Below, piece after piece: positions 35,532 to 44,782 of a stretch of 64,000 bases of DNA. The stretch is from Marinobacter sp. ANT_B65 (lineage in GTDB: Bacteria; Pseudomonadota; Gammaproteobacteria; Pseudomonadales; Oleiphilaceae). The stretch is taken from assembly GCF_002407605.1 (NCBI RefSeq), contig NZ_NXGV01000003.1:96890-160889 (forward strand). Direction: 5' to 3'. Made by a program: the position numbers and the translations under genes. How positions within the stretch are numbered: position 1 is the stretch's first letter; each line of letters opens with the position of its first letter. The notes beneath the pieces were generated by a model, which did no database searches, was not told the origin of the DNA, and worked only from the letters and a program-made list of their open reading frames with translations.

Positions 35532-35725
35532 CCTTCAGTAACAGAACCTCATATGCCTGAATAATTTCCTTCAGGCACTGCCTTGTGCTCATCCTTAAGC
35601 CCTTGCTCCCGCAAAAAGGTTGTTATCATCTTGCGGATTCGATAGTTTTCACTGCGGTGGCAAATCAGCGCAGTAATAGAACGGCCAAGTGAGTGCACCC
35701 AAACAATGGATAAAGGATAGATCTC

Positions 35726-37594
35726 ATGGATGATCACGGTCAGTTTCGTCTGCTTGCAAAGCGCCGCTTCCTGCCATTTTTTTTGACGCAATTTTCCGGT
35801 GCTTTCAACGACAATCTGTTCCGCAATATCCTGCTGCTGTTAATTACCTATACCGCAGGTGGATTAATGGGCCTGCCGATTGATGTGGCCGTGAACATTG
35901 CAGCTTTCCTGTTCATTCTGCCGTTTTTTCTGTTCTCAGGAATTGCAGGCCAACTGGCTGACAAGTATGAAAAATCCCGGGTTATCCGCTGGGTAAAACT
36001 GGCAGAAATCGCCATCATGGTGCTGGCCGCCATTGGCCTCTGGCACGAGTGGTACGGGGCCTTGCTGCTGCTGTTATTCCTCATGGGCGTGCAGTCCACC
36101 TTCTTTGGGCCGGTCAAATACGCCCTTCTGCCCCAGGTGCTCACGAATGATGAACTGGTGGGTGGCAATGCTCTGGTGGAAATGGGCACCTTCGTTGCAA
36201 TTCTGGTGGGTACACTGGCCGCCGGCCTGTTAATGGGCAGTGAGCAGCCTGAAAAGCTGGCTGCGGTCGGCGTAGTAGCTATCGCCGCTATTGGCTATCT
36301 GGCCGCACGACAGGTTCCCGTAACTGGCGCTACAAACCCACAAATGACCATTGGCTTCCGGCCGCTGAAAGAAACCTGGAACCTGATGCGGATGGCAGCT
36401 GAAAACTACTCGGTACTGCTGTGCATCATCGCCATTTCCTGGTTCTGGTTTCTGGGTGCCGCCTACCTCACCCAATTCCCCAGCTTCGCCCAAACGGACC
36501 TGATGGGAGACGAAACCGTTGTCACCCTGCTGCTAGCCGTATTCACCATAGGAATCGCACTGGGCTCAGTGGCCTGTGAACGGCTGTCCGGGCACCGGAT
36601 CGAACTGGGTATCGTACCCATTGGTTCTCTCGGCATCAGCCTGTTCGGGCTGGACTTATACTTCAATATGCCCGCCAACCCGGTGCCAACCGACTGGTGG
36701 ATGATCATCACTGACAGCCAGCACCGGCAGGTGGCAATTGATCTGCTGGGTATCGGCTTTTTTGGCGGCCTTTTTATCGTACCGCTTTATGCATTTGTGC
36801 AACGGGAAACCCCGGAACCCCGGCGTGCCCGCGTAATCGCAGCGCTAAACGTATTCAACGCCCTGTTCATGGTGGTCAGTGCCGGCATGGGGATCTTGAT
36901 GCTGGGCGTGATCAACATCAGTATTCCCGAATTCTTTCTGGTGCTGTCCATCATGAACCTGGTCGTGGCAGGCTTTGTTTACCAACAAGTGCCGGAATTC
37001 GCCTTACGGTTTATTGTCTGGGTGCTGTCACACACTATCTACAGGGTTCGTCATGAAGGCCTTCACAGGATTCCGGAAGAAGGTCCGGTTCTGCTGGTTT
37101 GTAACCACGTAACCTACATGGATGCACTGGTTATCGCCGGTGCTGTACGCCGTCCCATCCGTTTCGTGATGGACTACCAGATCTTCAAAATGCCCGTTCT
37201 TGGTGCCCTGTTCAAACTCGCAAAGACCATTCCGATCGGTCCAAGAAATAAAGTGCCGGAGATCTACGATAACGCCTTCGAACGCATCGATGAAGAACTG
37301 GACGCAGGCAACGTGGTATGTATTTTCCCGGAAGGCCGGCTCACCTGTGACGGCGAAGTGGGGCCCTTCAAAAAAGGCGTTGAAATCATCCTGAAGCGCA
37401 GGCCTGTACCCGTTGTGCCACTGGCACTCCGAGGTCTTTGGGGCAGCTTTTTCAGCCATTGTGGTGGGCCGGCACTAAGCCACCTTCCAAAGCGGTTCTG
37501 GTCGCGGATTGAATTGGTGGCTGGCAAGCCAGTTTCGGCAGAGAAGGCGAATGCTGAAGTTATGGAGGAGCAAGTAAAAAGCTTGAGAGGTTGA
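35726..37594 (+). CDS. MFS transporter fused to 1-acylglycerol-3-phosphate acyltransferase
   Basis: An N-terminal MFS domain of about 12 TM helices (residues 10-430, starting FLPFFLTQFSGAFNDNLFRN, the LplT signature) is fused to a C-terminal PlsC domain (about 435-622). That domain has the acyltransferase motifs CNHVTYMDALVIAG (H-x4-D), GPRNKVPE, IFPEGRLTCDG and VPLALRGLWG. The layout matches lysophospholipid flippase/acyltransferase fusions that import and re-acylate lysophospholipids. The bacterial Aas enzyme adds an acyl-ACP synthetase domain, absent here. AAAGGA lies upstream of the start. Confidence 0.93.
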   Translation: MDDHGQFRLLAKRRFLPFFLTQFSGAFNDNLFRNILLLLITYTAGGLMGLPIDVAVNIAAFLFILPFFLFSGIAGQLADKYEKSRVIRWVKLAEIAIMVLAAIGLWHEWYGALLLLLFLMGVQSTFFGPVKYALLPQVLTNDELVGGNALVEMGTFVAILVGTLAAGLLMGSEQPEKLAAVGVVAIAAIGYLAARQVPVTGATNPQMTIGFRPLKETWNLMRMAAENYSVLLCIIAISWFWFLGAAYLTQFPSFAQTDLMGDETVVTLLLAVFTIGIALGSVACERLSGHRIELGIVPIGSLGISLFGLDLYFNMPANPVPTDWWMIITDSQHRQVAIDLLGIGFFGGLFIVPLYAFVQRETPEPRRARVIAALNVFNALFMVVSAGMGILMLGVINISIPEFFLVLSIMNLVVAGFVYQQVPEFALRFIVWVLSHTIYRVRHEGLHRIPEEGPVLLVCNHVTYMDALVIAGAVRRPIRFVMDYQIFKMPVLGALFKLAKTIPIGPRNKVPEIYDNAFERIDEELDAGNVVCIFPEGRLTCDGEVGPFKKGVEIILKRRPVPVVPLALRGLWGSFFSHCGGPALSHLPKRFWSRIELVAGKPVSAEKANAEVMEEQVKSLRG

Positions 37595-37692
37595 CCACAA
37601 CACCAATCTGCTTCACGCTAATCTGGTTTCGTTACGCAACCCAAGGAGCAACACTGCTCCGAATTACCTCACGGCAGACAGGGAGGAACATC

Positions 37693-38718
37693 ATGAGCAA
37701 CTATCGAAATCGCGCCATCGTCCTGAAGCAACGCCCCAACGGGGAAATCCAGGAAGGCGATCTGGTTATGGAAGAGCGCCCGGTGCGCGAACCCGGAGAG
37801 GGCGAGGTCGTTGCACAGATACTATGGCTGTCTCTGGACCCCTACATGCGCCCGCGTATGAATGATGCCAAAGGTTATATGGACCCTATCGCCATTAATG
37901 AGCCCATTACCGGCGAAAGCGTTGCGCGAATTGTAGAATCCCGGTCAGACAAGCTGAAAGTTGGTGATCTGGTCACCTGTTATTCAGGCTGGCAGGAATA
38001 CGTCACCTTCCCGGCCGATGCACCTATGGTTTACAAAATCCATCAGAAAGACGGCGTTCCGCTACAGGCTTACCTTGGTGTTGCAGGCATGCCAGGCCGA
38101 ACCGGATACTGTGGCCTGACCTATGTGGGCAAGCCTAAAGCAGGCGAAACCGTGGTCGTTTCAGCAGCATCCGGCCCAGTAGGGACAGTAGTTGGCCAGA
38201 CCGCGAAAACAGACGGTTGTCGGGTAGTTGGTATTGCCGGTGGTCCGGAAAAGTGCAGCTATGTGGTAAATGAACTGGGTTTTGATGCCTGTGTGGATTA
38301 CAAGGCGGGGAACCTGAATGCCGATCTTGAAGCCGCCTGCCCCGACGGCATCGACATCTATTATGAGAACGTAGGAGGCGACGTCACCCGGGCCGTAGCG
38401 CCATTGCTTAACCCCGGAGCCCGCGTACCCATTTGCGGTTATGTCTCAGCTTACAATGCAAAAAGCACAGACAAAGTAGAGACTCCATTCGACATTCTCA
38501 AGCGCCTCGATCCGGTTCCGGAGCATCGCTTTTTCCTGGTCACCGAGTGGCAGGATAAACACCAGGAGATTACCGATATTCTTACGAGCCGCATTGCCTC
38601 AGGCCAGCTCAAATACCGCGAAACGGTTGCTGAAGGCCTCGAAAATGCAGTCGAGGCCTTCAAAGGTATGTTGAAGGGCAGGAACTTCGGCAAGCAACTG
38701 GTGCATATCACCGATTAA
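37693..38718 (+). CDS. curA: NADP-dependent medium-chain reductase (CurA/PTGR-like)
   Basis: The 341-residue zinc-free MDR-family enzyme is of the leukotriene B4 12-hydroxydehydrogenase/CurA type and reduces the C=C bond of enones with NADPH. It has SLDPYMRPRM, then GVAGMPGRTGYCGL, the nucleotide-binding VVVSAASGPVGTVVGQTAK and GIDIYYENVGGDVTRAV, with ICGYVSAYN later. The ATG at 37693 follows GGAGGAAC and starts the conserved region; 34 open codons upstream are not family-like. It lies about 100 bp after the MFS fusion and converges with a second MDR gene. Confidence 0.92.
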   Translation: MSNYRNRAIVLKQRPNGEIQEGDLVMEERPVREPGEGEVVAQILWLSLDPYMRPRMNDAKGYMDPIAINEPITGESVARIVESRSDKLKVGDLVTCYSGWQEYVTFPADAPMVYKIHQKDGVPLQAYLGVAGMPGRTGYCGLTYVGKPKAGETVVVSAASGPVGTVVGQTAKTDGCRVVGIAGGPEKCSYVVNELGFDACVDYKAGNLNADLEAACPDGIDIYYENVGGDVTRAVAPLLNPGARVPICGYVSAYNAKSTDKVETPFDILKRLDPVPEHRFFLVTEWQDKHQEITDILTSRIASGQLKYRETVAEGLENAVEAFKGMLKGRNFGKQLVHITD

Positions 38719-38752
38719 AGCAGTGGCTGTTCTTTGCCGGGAAGGTTAAGGG

Positions 38753-39718
38753 TTACTCAGCAATCCTGAGAAGAACCTTCCCGGTATTCCTGTTGGCCGC
38801 CACATGCGCCATGGCTTCCTCAACCTCATCAATGGACCAGGCGCTGTCGATCAGGGGCTCAATCTGGCCCGCCACCAGCAATGGCCAGACATTCCGGTGC
38901 AACGCCTGCATGACACGTCCTTTGTCTTCCACTGAGCGGGATCGCAATGTAGAACCAATCAGCCTGTGGCGTTTCATCAACATAAGACCCAGATCAACTT
39001 CCGCAGATCGTCCCCCCATCAGGCCTATCAGAATAATTCTGCCATCGGCATTCAGAACTTTCTGATCTTCCTTGATGTAGCTGCCGCCAACCGGGTCCAG
39101 CACCATATCCACACAGCCCCAGTTCTTCACCGCGTCCACAAAAGAGCCGTCTTTCCGGTTCCACGTGCCTGTTGCGCCCAGTTTCCGGCAGACTTCCAGC
39201 TTTTCTGCATCACCGGCAGTCGCGAATACCGGGTTACCAAATGCCGTGGCAATCTGTATAACAGCGGTGCCCAATCCACTGGCGGCAGCGTGCAACAACA
39301 CCCTCTCGCCAGGTTTGAGATCGGCTTCCTGATAAAGATTTAACCAGGCAGTCGCAAATACCTCAGGTATAGCAGCAGCTTTTTTCAACGAGAATCCCTT
39401 GGGGACCGGCAGCACCTGAACCGCGGGAACAACAACCTTGGTAGCATAGCCACCGCCGGTAAGCAGGGCACACACTTCGTCGCCTCGCGCCAGGCCTGTC
39501 ACTGCGCTACCAACCGCCGCTATACGACCGCTGACTTCCAGCCCCAAAATATCAGAAGCGCCAGGGGGCGGAGGATAAACCCCGGCCCGCTGTGACAGAT
39601 CGGCACGGTTTACAGCTGTCCAGACAACGTCGATTTCTACGTGGTCTGCCGGCAGTTCATCAAAGCCCGCACAGTCTTCCCATGAAAGGGAAGCACCGGT
39701 TATCTTGATTGCTTTCAT
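38753..39718 (-). CDS. NAD(P)H quinone oxidoreductase, PIG3-like
   Basis: The 321-residue zinc-free MDR-family protein resembles PIG3/TED2-type quinone oxidoreductases. It has AGVYPPPPGASDILGLEVSG, LLTGGGYATKVVVPA, VFATAWLNLYQEADLKPGERV, the Rossmann-type LLHAAASGLGTAVIQIA, and LMLMKRHRLIGSTLRSRS, which is characteristic of PIG3. Two adjacent ATGs (39721, 39718) are possible starts. It follows the DUF3524 glycosyltransferase by 64 bp on the same strand, so it may be the last gene of the glucosylglycerate operon or have its own promoter. Confidence 0.92.
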   Translation of the reverse strand: MKAIKITGASLSWEDCAGFDELPADHVEIDVVWTAVNRADLSQRAGVYPPPPGASDILGLEVSGRIAAVGSAVTGLARGDEVCALLTGGGYATKVVVPAVQVLPVPKGFSLKKAAAIPEVFATAWLNLYQEADLKPGERVLLHAAASGLGTAVIQIATAFGNPVFATAGDAEKLEVCRKLGATGTWNRKDGSFVDAVKNWGCVDMVLDPVGGSYIKEDQKVLNADGRIILIGLMGGRSAEVDLGLMLMKRHRLIGSTLRSRSVEDKGRVMQALHRNVWPLLVAGQIEPLIDSAWSIDEVEEAMAHVAANRNTGKVLLRIAE

Positions 39719-39785
39719 CATGTATTAAATCTCGGTACTTACGGGTGCCCGGCCAAAAAATCAGTGTCCGGTCAGGAATATGCGG

Positions 39786-40970
39786 TCAGGATAACCCATG
39801 TGACTGAATGGTTGTAATGAGGATGTTTTCATAACCCGACTTTAATGCATCACAACTGAAGCTCCGTACGTCTGGCACGGTCAACTGGCCCCCCTGGCTT
39901 TTGCCAGCCTGGTGTTCAATCAGCGTCGCTGCGTGCGCAGCCTCAGCCTGGATATCCTCGCCACAATCCGGATACACATATTCCGGAGCAAACAATTCCG
40001 GGTAGGCTTCACGCTTTGGCACAACAGGCACACAACCAGCCGCCACCGCCTCAAGCACAGCCAGCCCCTGAAACTCGTGCAGCGCCGTTGAGAGAACCAC
40101 ATCTGCACTTTTTAACCATTGGTAATACTCTGTGCGACTTGAGGCGTACCCAAACTGAACAAGCCGGTGGGAAAATTGCTGCTGAACAAGCATCAGGGCT
40201 TCCGGTACTTTCCGGAAACTCTCACCAAGGATGCACACCTGAAAGTTCACCGCCCTGCGATCCAGTTCCTGCAAAATCGCAAGCAGCCGGTCGGGGCCCT
40301 TGTCATATTCCCAACGCGCGGCCCAGACAATTCTTATCGGCGACAAGCAGGGCCTGGCGTCAGGGCTGCCACCCCATAAACGCTCTAGTTCACCGGAGCC
40401 CCGGCGTTCCGAGGTGTGGCGGAATACATCGTCATCTATGGGGACCGGCAAAACCCTGGATTTCTCAGCAATTCGTTCGAGCGTTCCCTCAGGAATACCA
40501 TCGGGCAATCGTCGGAAGAGTTTCTCAATACCTTCAAGAAAACTCCGCCGGTTCCAGTCGCTGTTGAACAGAACCGCTTCGGCAGCGACAGCGCTGTAAA
40601 GGTTCACCATTTGAGGGTCGATGCTGCTGTGCTGGTCATCGGATGCCGGATAGGCAAACTGGTTTTCATGCATATAGAGAAGCGCTGGCGTATGGGCCAG
40701 ATTCGGATGAAAGCCCCGGATTGACGCCAGATCTACCATCGACGTCACGAGCAGCAGATCCCAGCTCTCTTTCAGCAGGGGCTCGTTCAGCCAGGTAAGC
40801 GCGTTACCCCGGATCCGCCAGCGGAAGAACCTGGGCGAAAGAAACAGCACCTGCCACTCAAACTCCGGCTGGCTATGCACCAGTTGTTCTCTCCAGCGGC
40901 GATGGCTGCCCGCATCATAGGCAGAAAGCAGGAGAATTCTGGGTTTTCGGAGAGTGGACGTTTTGGACAT
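39786..40970 (-). CDS. DUF3524-type glycosyltransferase (tRNA-queuosine mannosyltransferase-like)
   Basis: The 394-residue GT-B protein has an N-terminal DUF3524 domain (about 10-180), with ILLLSAYDAGSHRRWREQLV, VTSMVDLASIRG, ALLYMHENQFAYPAS and NLYSAVAAEAVLFNSDWNR. A GT4-like C-terminal half follows, with IVWAARWEYDKGPDRL and LSTALHEFQGLAVLEAVAAG, the donor-binding E-x7-E motif. Known eukaryotic members add mannose to queuosine in tRNA-Asp. It follows the phosphorylase gene by 14 bp. The operon context (glucosylglycerate) raises the alternative of a sugar-osmolyte role, and sequence alone does not decide. Confidence 0.85.
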   Translation of the reverse strand: MSKTSTLRKPRILLLSAYDAGSHRRWREQLVHSQPEFEWQVLFLSPRFFRWRIRGNALTWLNEPLLKESWDLLLVTSMVDLASIRGFHPNLAHTPALLYMHENQFAYPASDDQHSSIDPQMVNLYSAVAAEAVLFNSDWNRRSFLEGIEKLFRRLPDGIPEGTLERIAEKSRVLPVPIDDDVFRHTSERRGSGELERLWGGSPDARPCLSPIRIVWAARWEYDKGPDRLLAILQELDRRAVNFQVCILGESFRKVPEALMLVQQQFSHRLVQFGYASSRTEYYQWLKSADVVLSTALHEFQGLAVLEAVAAGCVPVVPKREAYPELFAPEYVYPDCGEDIQAEAAHAATLIEHQAGKSQGGQLTVPDVRSFSCDALKSGYENILITTIQSHGLS

Positions 40971-40984
40971 AGGGGCATTCTGCC

Positions 40985-42715
40985 CTACTCCCGATTGGAC
41001 AGCCAGACACTCTGATAAGGCTTCAGGGTGATAGAGCCGGAAAGGTCGTCGATAGTTGTACCGGCGATAAGATCAAGCCAGTGATCCGTACCTATCAGGT
41101 TGATGTCACTCAATGCCACCTGCTGTACCTCGTCACTTATGTTATGAATACAGAAAATGGACTGGTCCCGGCGCATACTCTGGCGCCAGAAGCCGAACAG
41201 CTTTAGCCCCAGATGCAAGGTGAACTGGGTCGCATTGGGATGAAAAGCTGGCTGTCTGCGGCGAATCGTAATCAGGCGCTTCAATTCCTGGTAGGCTTTG
41301 CTGTGATGGCTCAACGGGTTTTTAAGCTCATCTTCCAGATCCGCAAGTTGCCACTGGCTCCGATTGATAGAGCGCAGGCGGCCAGTATGTTCCACTCGCT
41401 CAACATCGTTCTCCGTCGCCAGCAGACTGTGTATGTAAAAAGCGGGTATGCCTTCCAGCGCAAGCATTACTGTGTGCGCACAGATAAACCGCTGCAACTG
41501 CCAATGATCCGCTCCGTTTCCGGCTGTGCCCTTCAGGGCATCATAAAGAGCGATATTTATCTCATAGGCTTGGTCCCGGCCATCTGATGTACGCCTGAAG
41601 GACACTTTACCGCCGAACGACTCCATGGTGTTGACCAGTCGCTGCTTTTCCTCTTCAGACAAAAGCCCATCTGTGGGCCGCATACCAACCCCATCGTGGG
41701 ACGCTATAAAGTTCAGATAGGTGGTTCCCATCTGTGCCGGCGGCATGCTCATGAGCCAGGTTTTCAGATGCCTGCAGTCACCCGTAACCAGCGTATTGAT
41801 CAGAAGAGGCGGCAGAGAGAAGTTGTAGATTACGTGAGCTTCGTTAGCGTTGCCGAAATACGTGAGATTCTCGCGGTTAGGCACATTGGTTTCGGTAATG
41901 ATGACAGCATCCGGGCTGTGGTGCTCTATCAGCAGGCGCAGGACTTTGATCAGTTCATGGGTCTGTTGCAGGTGGATACTCGGGGTCCCGGGCTCTTTCC
42001 ACAGGAACGCTACGGCGTCGAGCCGGAAGATAACAACGCCTCGTTCGAGGTAATAACGGACAATGGCAGCGAACTCGATCAACACCTGAGGGTTGGCAAA
42101 GTTAAGGTCAACCTGGTCTTCGCTGAAGGTACACCATACATAGCGCTCGCCATCGTCCGTCTGGACAGGTGTAAGCAATGGTGACGTGCGCGGCCTGACT
42201 ACCGCGCTCAAGTCGTCCCTGGGATTTCCCTCAAAGAAGTAGTCCTTGCCGGGATCAATCCGTTTTTTGAAATTCTCAAACCAGCGGCTGCGCGCTGACA
42301 TATGGTTGATCACCAGATCAGCCATAAGTTTGAAGTCCCGTGCGATGGCTTCGACATCGTCCCAGTTTCCGTGAGACTCATTAACCGCAAGATAGTCCAT
42401 CACCGAGAAGCCGTCATCGGAACTGTAAGGAAAGAAAGGCAGTATATGGACAGCAGAAATACTCTCGGAAAGACAATGATTCAGAAACTGGTGCAGTGTT
42501 GCCAACGGCTTCTCACCCGCTTGCTGAACCGTATCCGCATAGGTGATCAGCACGATGTCGGACTCAGACCAGTGGTTCTGATGTGCCGGCGGCGGGGGCT
42601 GATCCGCCTGCAGCCCCATGGTTGTCAGAAGCTGCCCGGCAAGGAAGTGACAATCCAGCGCCGGATAGACAGTTTCAAGCATACTGACCAGTTTAGCCCT
42701 CAGAACCTGGCTCAT
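40985..42715 (-). CDS. Glucosylglycerate phosphorylase-like GH13 enzyme
   Basis: The 576-residue GH13 (subfamily 18, sucrose-phosphorylase-like) enzyme is predicted to split glucosylglycerate with phosphate to glucose 1-phosphate and glycerate. It has HILPFFPYSSDDGFSVMDY, LMADLVINHMSARSRWF, nucleophile D233 in VIFRLDAVAFLWKE, acid/base E275 in VIITETNVPN, and D341 in FIASHDGVGMRP. Sucrose phosphorylase is the main alternative, but the neighbours (GpgS, its phosphatase and a glycerate kinase) strongly favour glucosylglycerate. It overlaps the gpgS 3' end by four bases. Confidence 0.88.
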   Translation of the reverse strand: MSQVLRAKLVSMLETVYPALDCHFLAGQLLTTMGLQADQPPPPAHQNHWSESDIVLITYADTVQQAGEKPLATLHQFLNHCLSESISAVHILPFFPYSSDDGFSVMDYLAVNESHGNWDDVEAIARDFKLMADLVINHMSARSRWFENFKKRIDPGKDYFFEGNPRDDLSAVVRPRTSPLLTPVQTDDGERYVWCTFSEDQVDLNFANPQVLIEFAAIVRYYLERGVVIFRLDAVAFLWKEPGTPSIHLQQTHELIKVLRLLIEHHSPDAVIITETNVPNRENLTYFGNANEAHVIYNFSLPPLLINTLVTGDCRHLKTWLMSMPPAQMGTTYLNFIASHDGVGMRPTDGLLSEEEKQRLVNTMESFGGKVSFRRTSDGRDQAYEINIALYDALKGTAGNGADHWQLQRFICAHTVMLALEGIPAFYIHSLLATENDVERVEHTGRLRSINRSQWQLADLEDELKNPLSHHSKAYQELKRLITIRRRQPAFHPNATQFTLHLGLKLFGFWRQSMRRDQSIFCIHNISDEVQQVALSDINLIGTDHWLDLIAGTTIDDLSGSITLKPYQSVWLSNRE

Positions 42716-43935
42716 GGCCGGAATTCCTTATTGTCCAGATCCACAGCCTCCAGCAATTGCTCCTTGATATCCGGAATCGCACTGGTTACCCGGTTCCAGC
42801 TTGGAATGAAGGGCGTATCCATCGGGTTCTCAAGGAAATGTGCGCCCGCGCTCATCACATTCTGGGCAAACAGCTCAACAGCCTTTTCTTCCTTATGGCG
42901 ATCAAACCCAAGGCCATTGATGATGGCATCATTCTGGTAGGTCTCCACAAAATCCAGAGCAATACGGAAATAGGTAGCCTTGATGGTCCGGAATTTCTCG
43001 CTAGAGAATATCTCACCGTTCGTGGCCAGTTTCCTGAACAGCGCCTTGGAAATATCCACACTCATCTTGGACAGTCCCTGATTGGCATCCTCCTGTGAGA
43101 GCTCCTGATGTTTGTGATCATATACATCAGCAATGTCCACCTGGCATAGCCTGTTGGTGGCATAGTTCCGTTTCATTTCCGAGAGCACGCCAATTTCCAG
43201 CCCCCAGTCACTGGGAATGCGAAGATCATTAATCACATCCGTGCGAAAAGAAAACTCTCCAGCCAGGGGATAGCGGTAACTGTCCAGGTAATCCAGAAAA
43301 TCGCTCGGGCCACATACCTTTTTCAGAGCGCGAATCAGAGGGGTCACCAGAAGGCGACTGACACGCCCGTTCATCTTCCCGTCTGCCACCCGGGCGTAGT
43401 AACCCTTGCAGAACATATAGTTGAAACCCGGGTTGGCCACCGGATAAATCAGGCGGGCCACCAGGTCTCGTGAATAGGTGAGGATGTCACAATCGTGCAG
43501 AGCAACCGATTCGCTTACTCCAGAGGCCAATACATAGCCGAAGCAGTACCATACGTTGCGCCCCTTACCCATTTCCGTAGGCGCCAGGTTCTGCTCTTGA
43601 AGTTTCTGATCAATGGCTCTGAGGCGCGGCCCATCGTTCCAGAGAACTTTGAAGTTCTGGGGAAGTTCAGAGAAATATTCCAGCGCATGGCGGTACTGCT
43701 CTTCACTGGCCCGGTCCAGACCGATAATGATTTCGTCCAGATAAGGCACTTTCGTGAGTTCATGCACGATATTCTTTAACGCAGGCCCTTCCAGTTCGGA
43801 ATACAACGACGGCAACACGAGAGACATCGGCCGGGACTTGCGAAAGGTCATCAACTCGGCCTCCAGATCCTCTACAGGCCGGCGAACAAGATTATGCAGT
43901 GTGGTAACAATGCCATTCTGGTAAAAGTCGCCCAT
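42712..43935 (-). CDS. gpgS: Glucosyl-3-phosphoglycerate synthase
   Basis: GpgS joins NDP-glucose and 3-phosphoglycerate to glucosyl-3-phosphoglycerate, precursor of the compatible solute glucosylglycerate. The 407-residue GT81 protein has MSLVLPSLYSELEGPALKNI near the start, ALEYFSELPQNFKVLWNDGP, a metal-binding DCD in VALHDCDILTYSRDLVARLI, and GLEIGVLSEMKRNYATNRLC with IADVYDHKHQELS, all family features. Residues 1-20 look like a short lineage-specific extension. It is the third gene of the operon, preceded by its phosphatase with a 20-bp gap. Confidence 0.9.
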   Translation of the reverse strand: MGDFYQNGIVTTLHNLVRRPVEDLEAELMTFRKSRPMSLVLPSLYSELEGPALKNIVHELTKVPYLDEIIIGLDRASEEQYRHALEYFSELPQNFKVLWNDGPRLRAIDQKLQEQNLAPTEMGKGRNVWYCFGYVLASGVSESVALHDCDILTYSRDLVARLIYPVANPGFNYMFCKGYYARVADGKMNGRVSRLLVTPLIRALKKVCGPSDFLDYLDSYRYPLAGEFSFRTDVINDLRIPSDWGLEIGVLSEMKRNYATNRLCQVDIADVYDHKHQELSQEDANQGLSKMSVDISKALFRKLATNGEIFSSEKFRTIKATYFRIALDFVETYQNDAIINGLGFDRHKEEKAVELFAQNVMSAGAHFLENPMDTPFIPSWNRVTSAIPDIKEQLLEAVDLDNKEFRP

Positions 43936-43955
43936 GGCGATTCTCCTTTGTTGTA

Positions 43956-44771
43956 CTAATACCCATACTCAAACAGGAGATTGAGTACACACTCATTCCA
44001 GCCTTCCGGGCCAGGTTTGAGAGAGCGCATAGCGTGCTTCTCTGAGGGTAACTGCACCTCACTGCTGTTAACTCCACGAATAACAACGGGGATATCTGCC
44101 TCCTCCAGCATTTGCTGATCATTGGGGCTGTCTCCCAGGGCAATAGCCGTCACCCGCTCGTCACCATAGAGCTCCTGATATCGCTCCCGATATTTGTTCT
44201 GCAAAAAGCGGGCCCCATCGGCCTTATCAAAAATACCCATGGCGTGATAGAACCGACCGCCTTTCACAAGTCGCAGGTTGTCAGCACTCAGTGCGGCCTC
44301 AAAACGCAGACGCTCATCGTCGGTTCCCTCCCACAAAAGCGGCTCGGTTCCCAGTCGTTGCCGGGCCCGTGCGGCCGAGGCAGTATCCAGCCCGGAGAAT
44401 TCCGCCAGTTCCTCATCAGACATATCCGAAAAGCCCCTAAAACGGGCACCATTCGCTCTCTGCGCTGCCAGTACCCCGAGAACTTCAGCCCGGGATGCCC
44501 CAAAATGTACAATCAGCTCACTCTCATTTCCGAAAGTACCTACCGGAATAACCACAGCCGCACTGTTCTCTACTATAAAAGGATCCGTATTTCCCAGCTG
44601 CTGGCGTAATATCCGGACTTCCGCGGCAGTTTTGCTGGTGTTAAGGATCAGAGGGATACCGGCCTCCGCAACCCGCTTCAATGCCGGTACCGCCTGCTGC
44701 CAACCATAGTTTTCATGGTTAAGCAGGGTTCCATCCAGATCAGAAAATATGAGCAGCCGCGTTCTGGCCAT
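43956..44771 (-). CDS. HAD-family glucosyl/mannosyl-3-phosphoglycerate phosphatase
   Basis: A 271-residue HAD-IIB (MPGP subfamily) phosphatase, expected to dephosphorylate the GpgS product to glucosylglycerate. It has motif I LIFSDLDGTLLNHENY (D11, D13), motif II LILNTSKTAAEV, MPGP-type PFIVENSAAVVIP, the cap region with LGTEPLLWEG, and motif III AIALGDSPNDQQML. Substrate choice (glucosyl over mannosyl) is inferred from the neighbouring gpgS and phosphorylase genes. It lies between glycerate kinase (11 bp) and gpgS (20 bp). Confidence 0.9.
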   Translation of the reverse strand: MARTRLLIFSDLDGTLLNHENYGWQQAVPALKRVAEAGIPLILNTSKTAAEVRILRQQLGNTDPFIVENSAAVVIPVGTFGNESELIVHFGASRAEVLGVLAAQRANGARFRGFSDMSDEELAEFSGLDTASAARARQRLGTEPLLWEGTDDERLRFEAALSADNLRLVKGGRFYHAMGIFDKADGARFLQNKYRERYQELYGDERVTAIALGDSPNDQQMLEEADIPVVIRGVNSSEVQLPSEKHAMRSLKPGPEGWNECVLNLLFEYGY

Positions 44772-44782
44772 GGAAGATTCCT

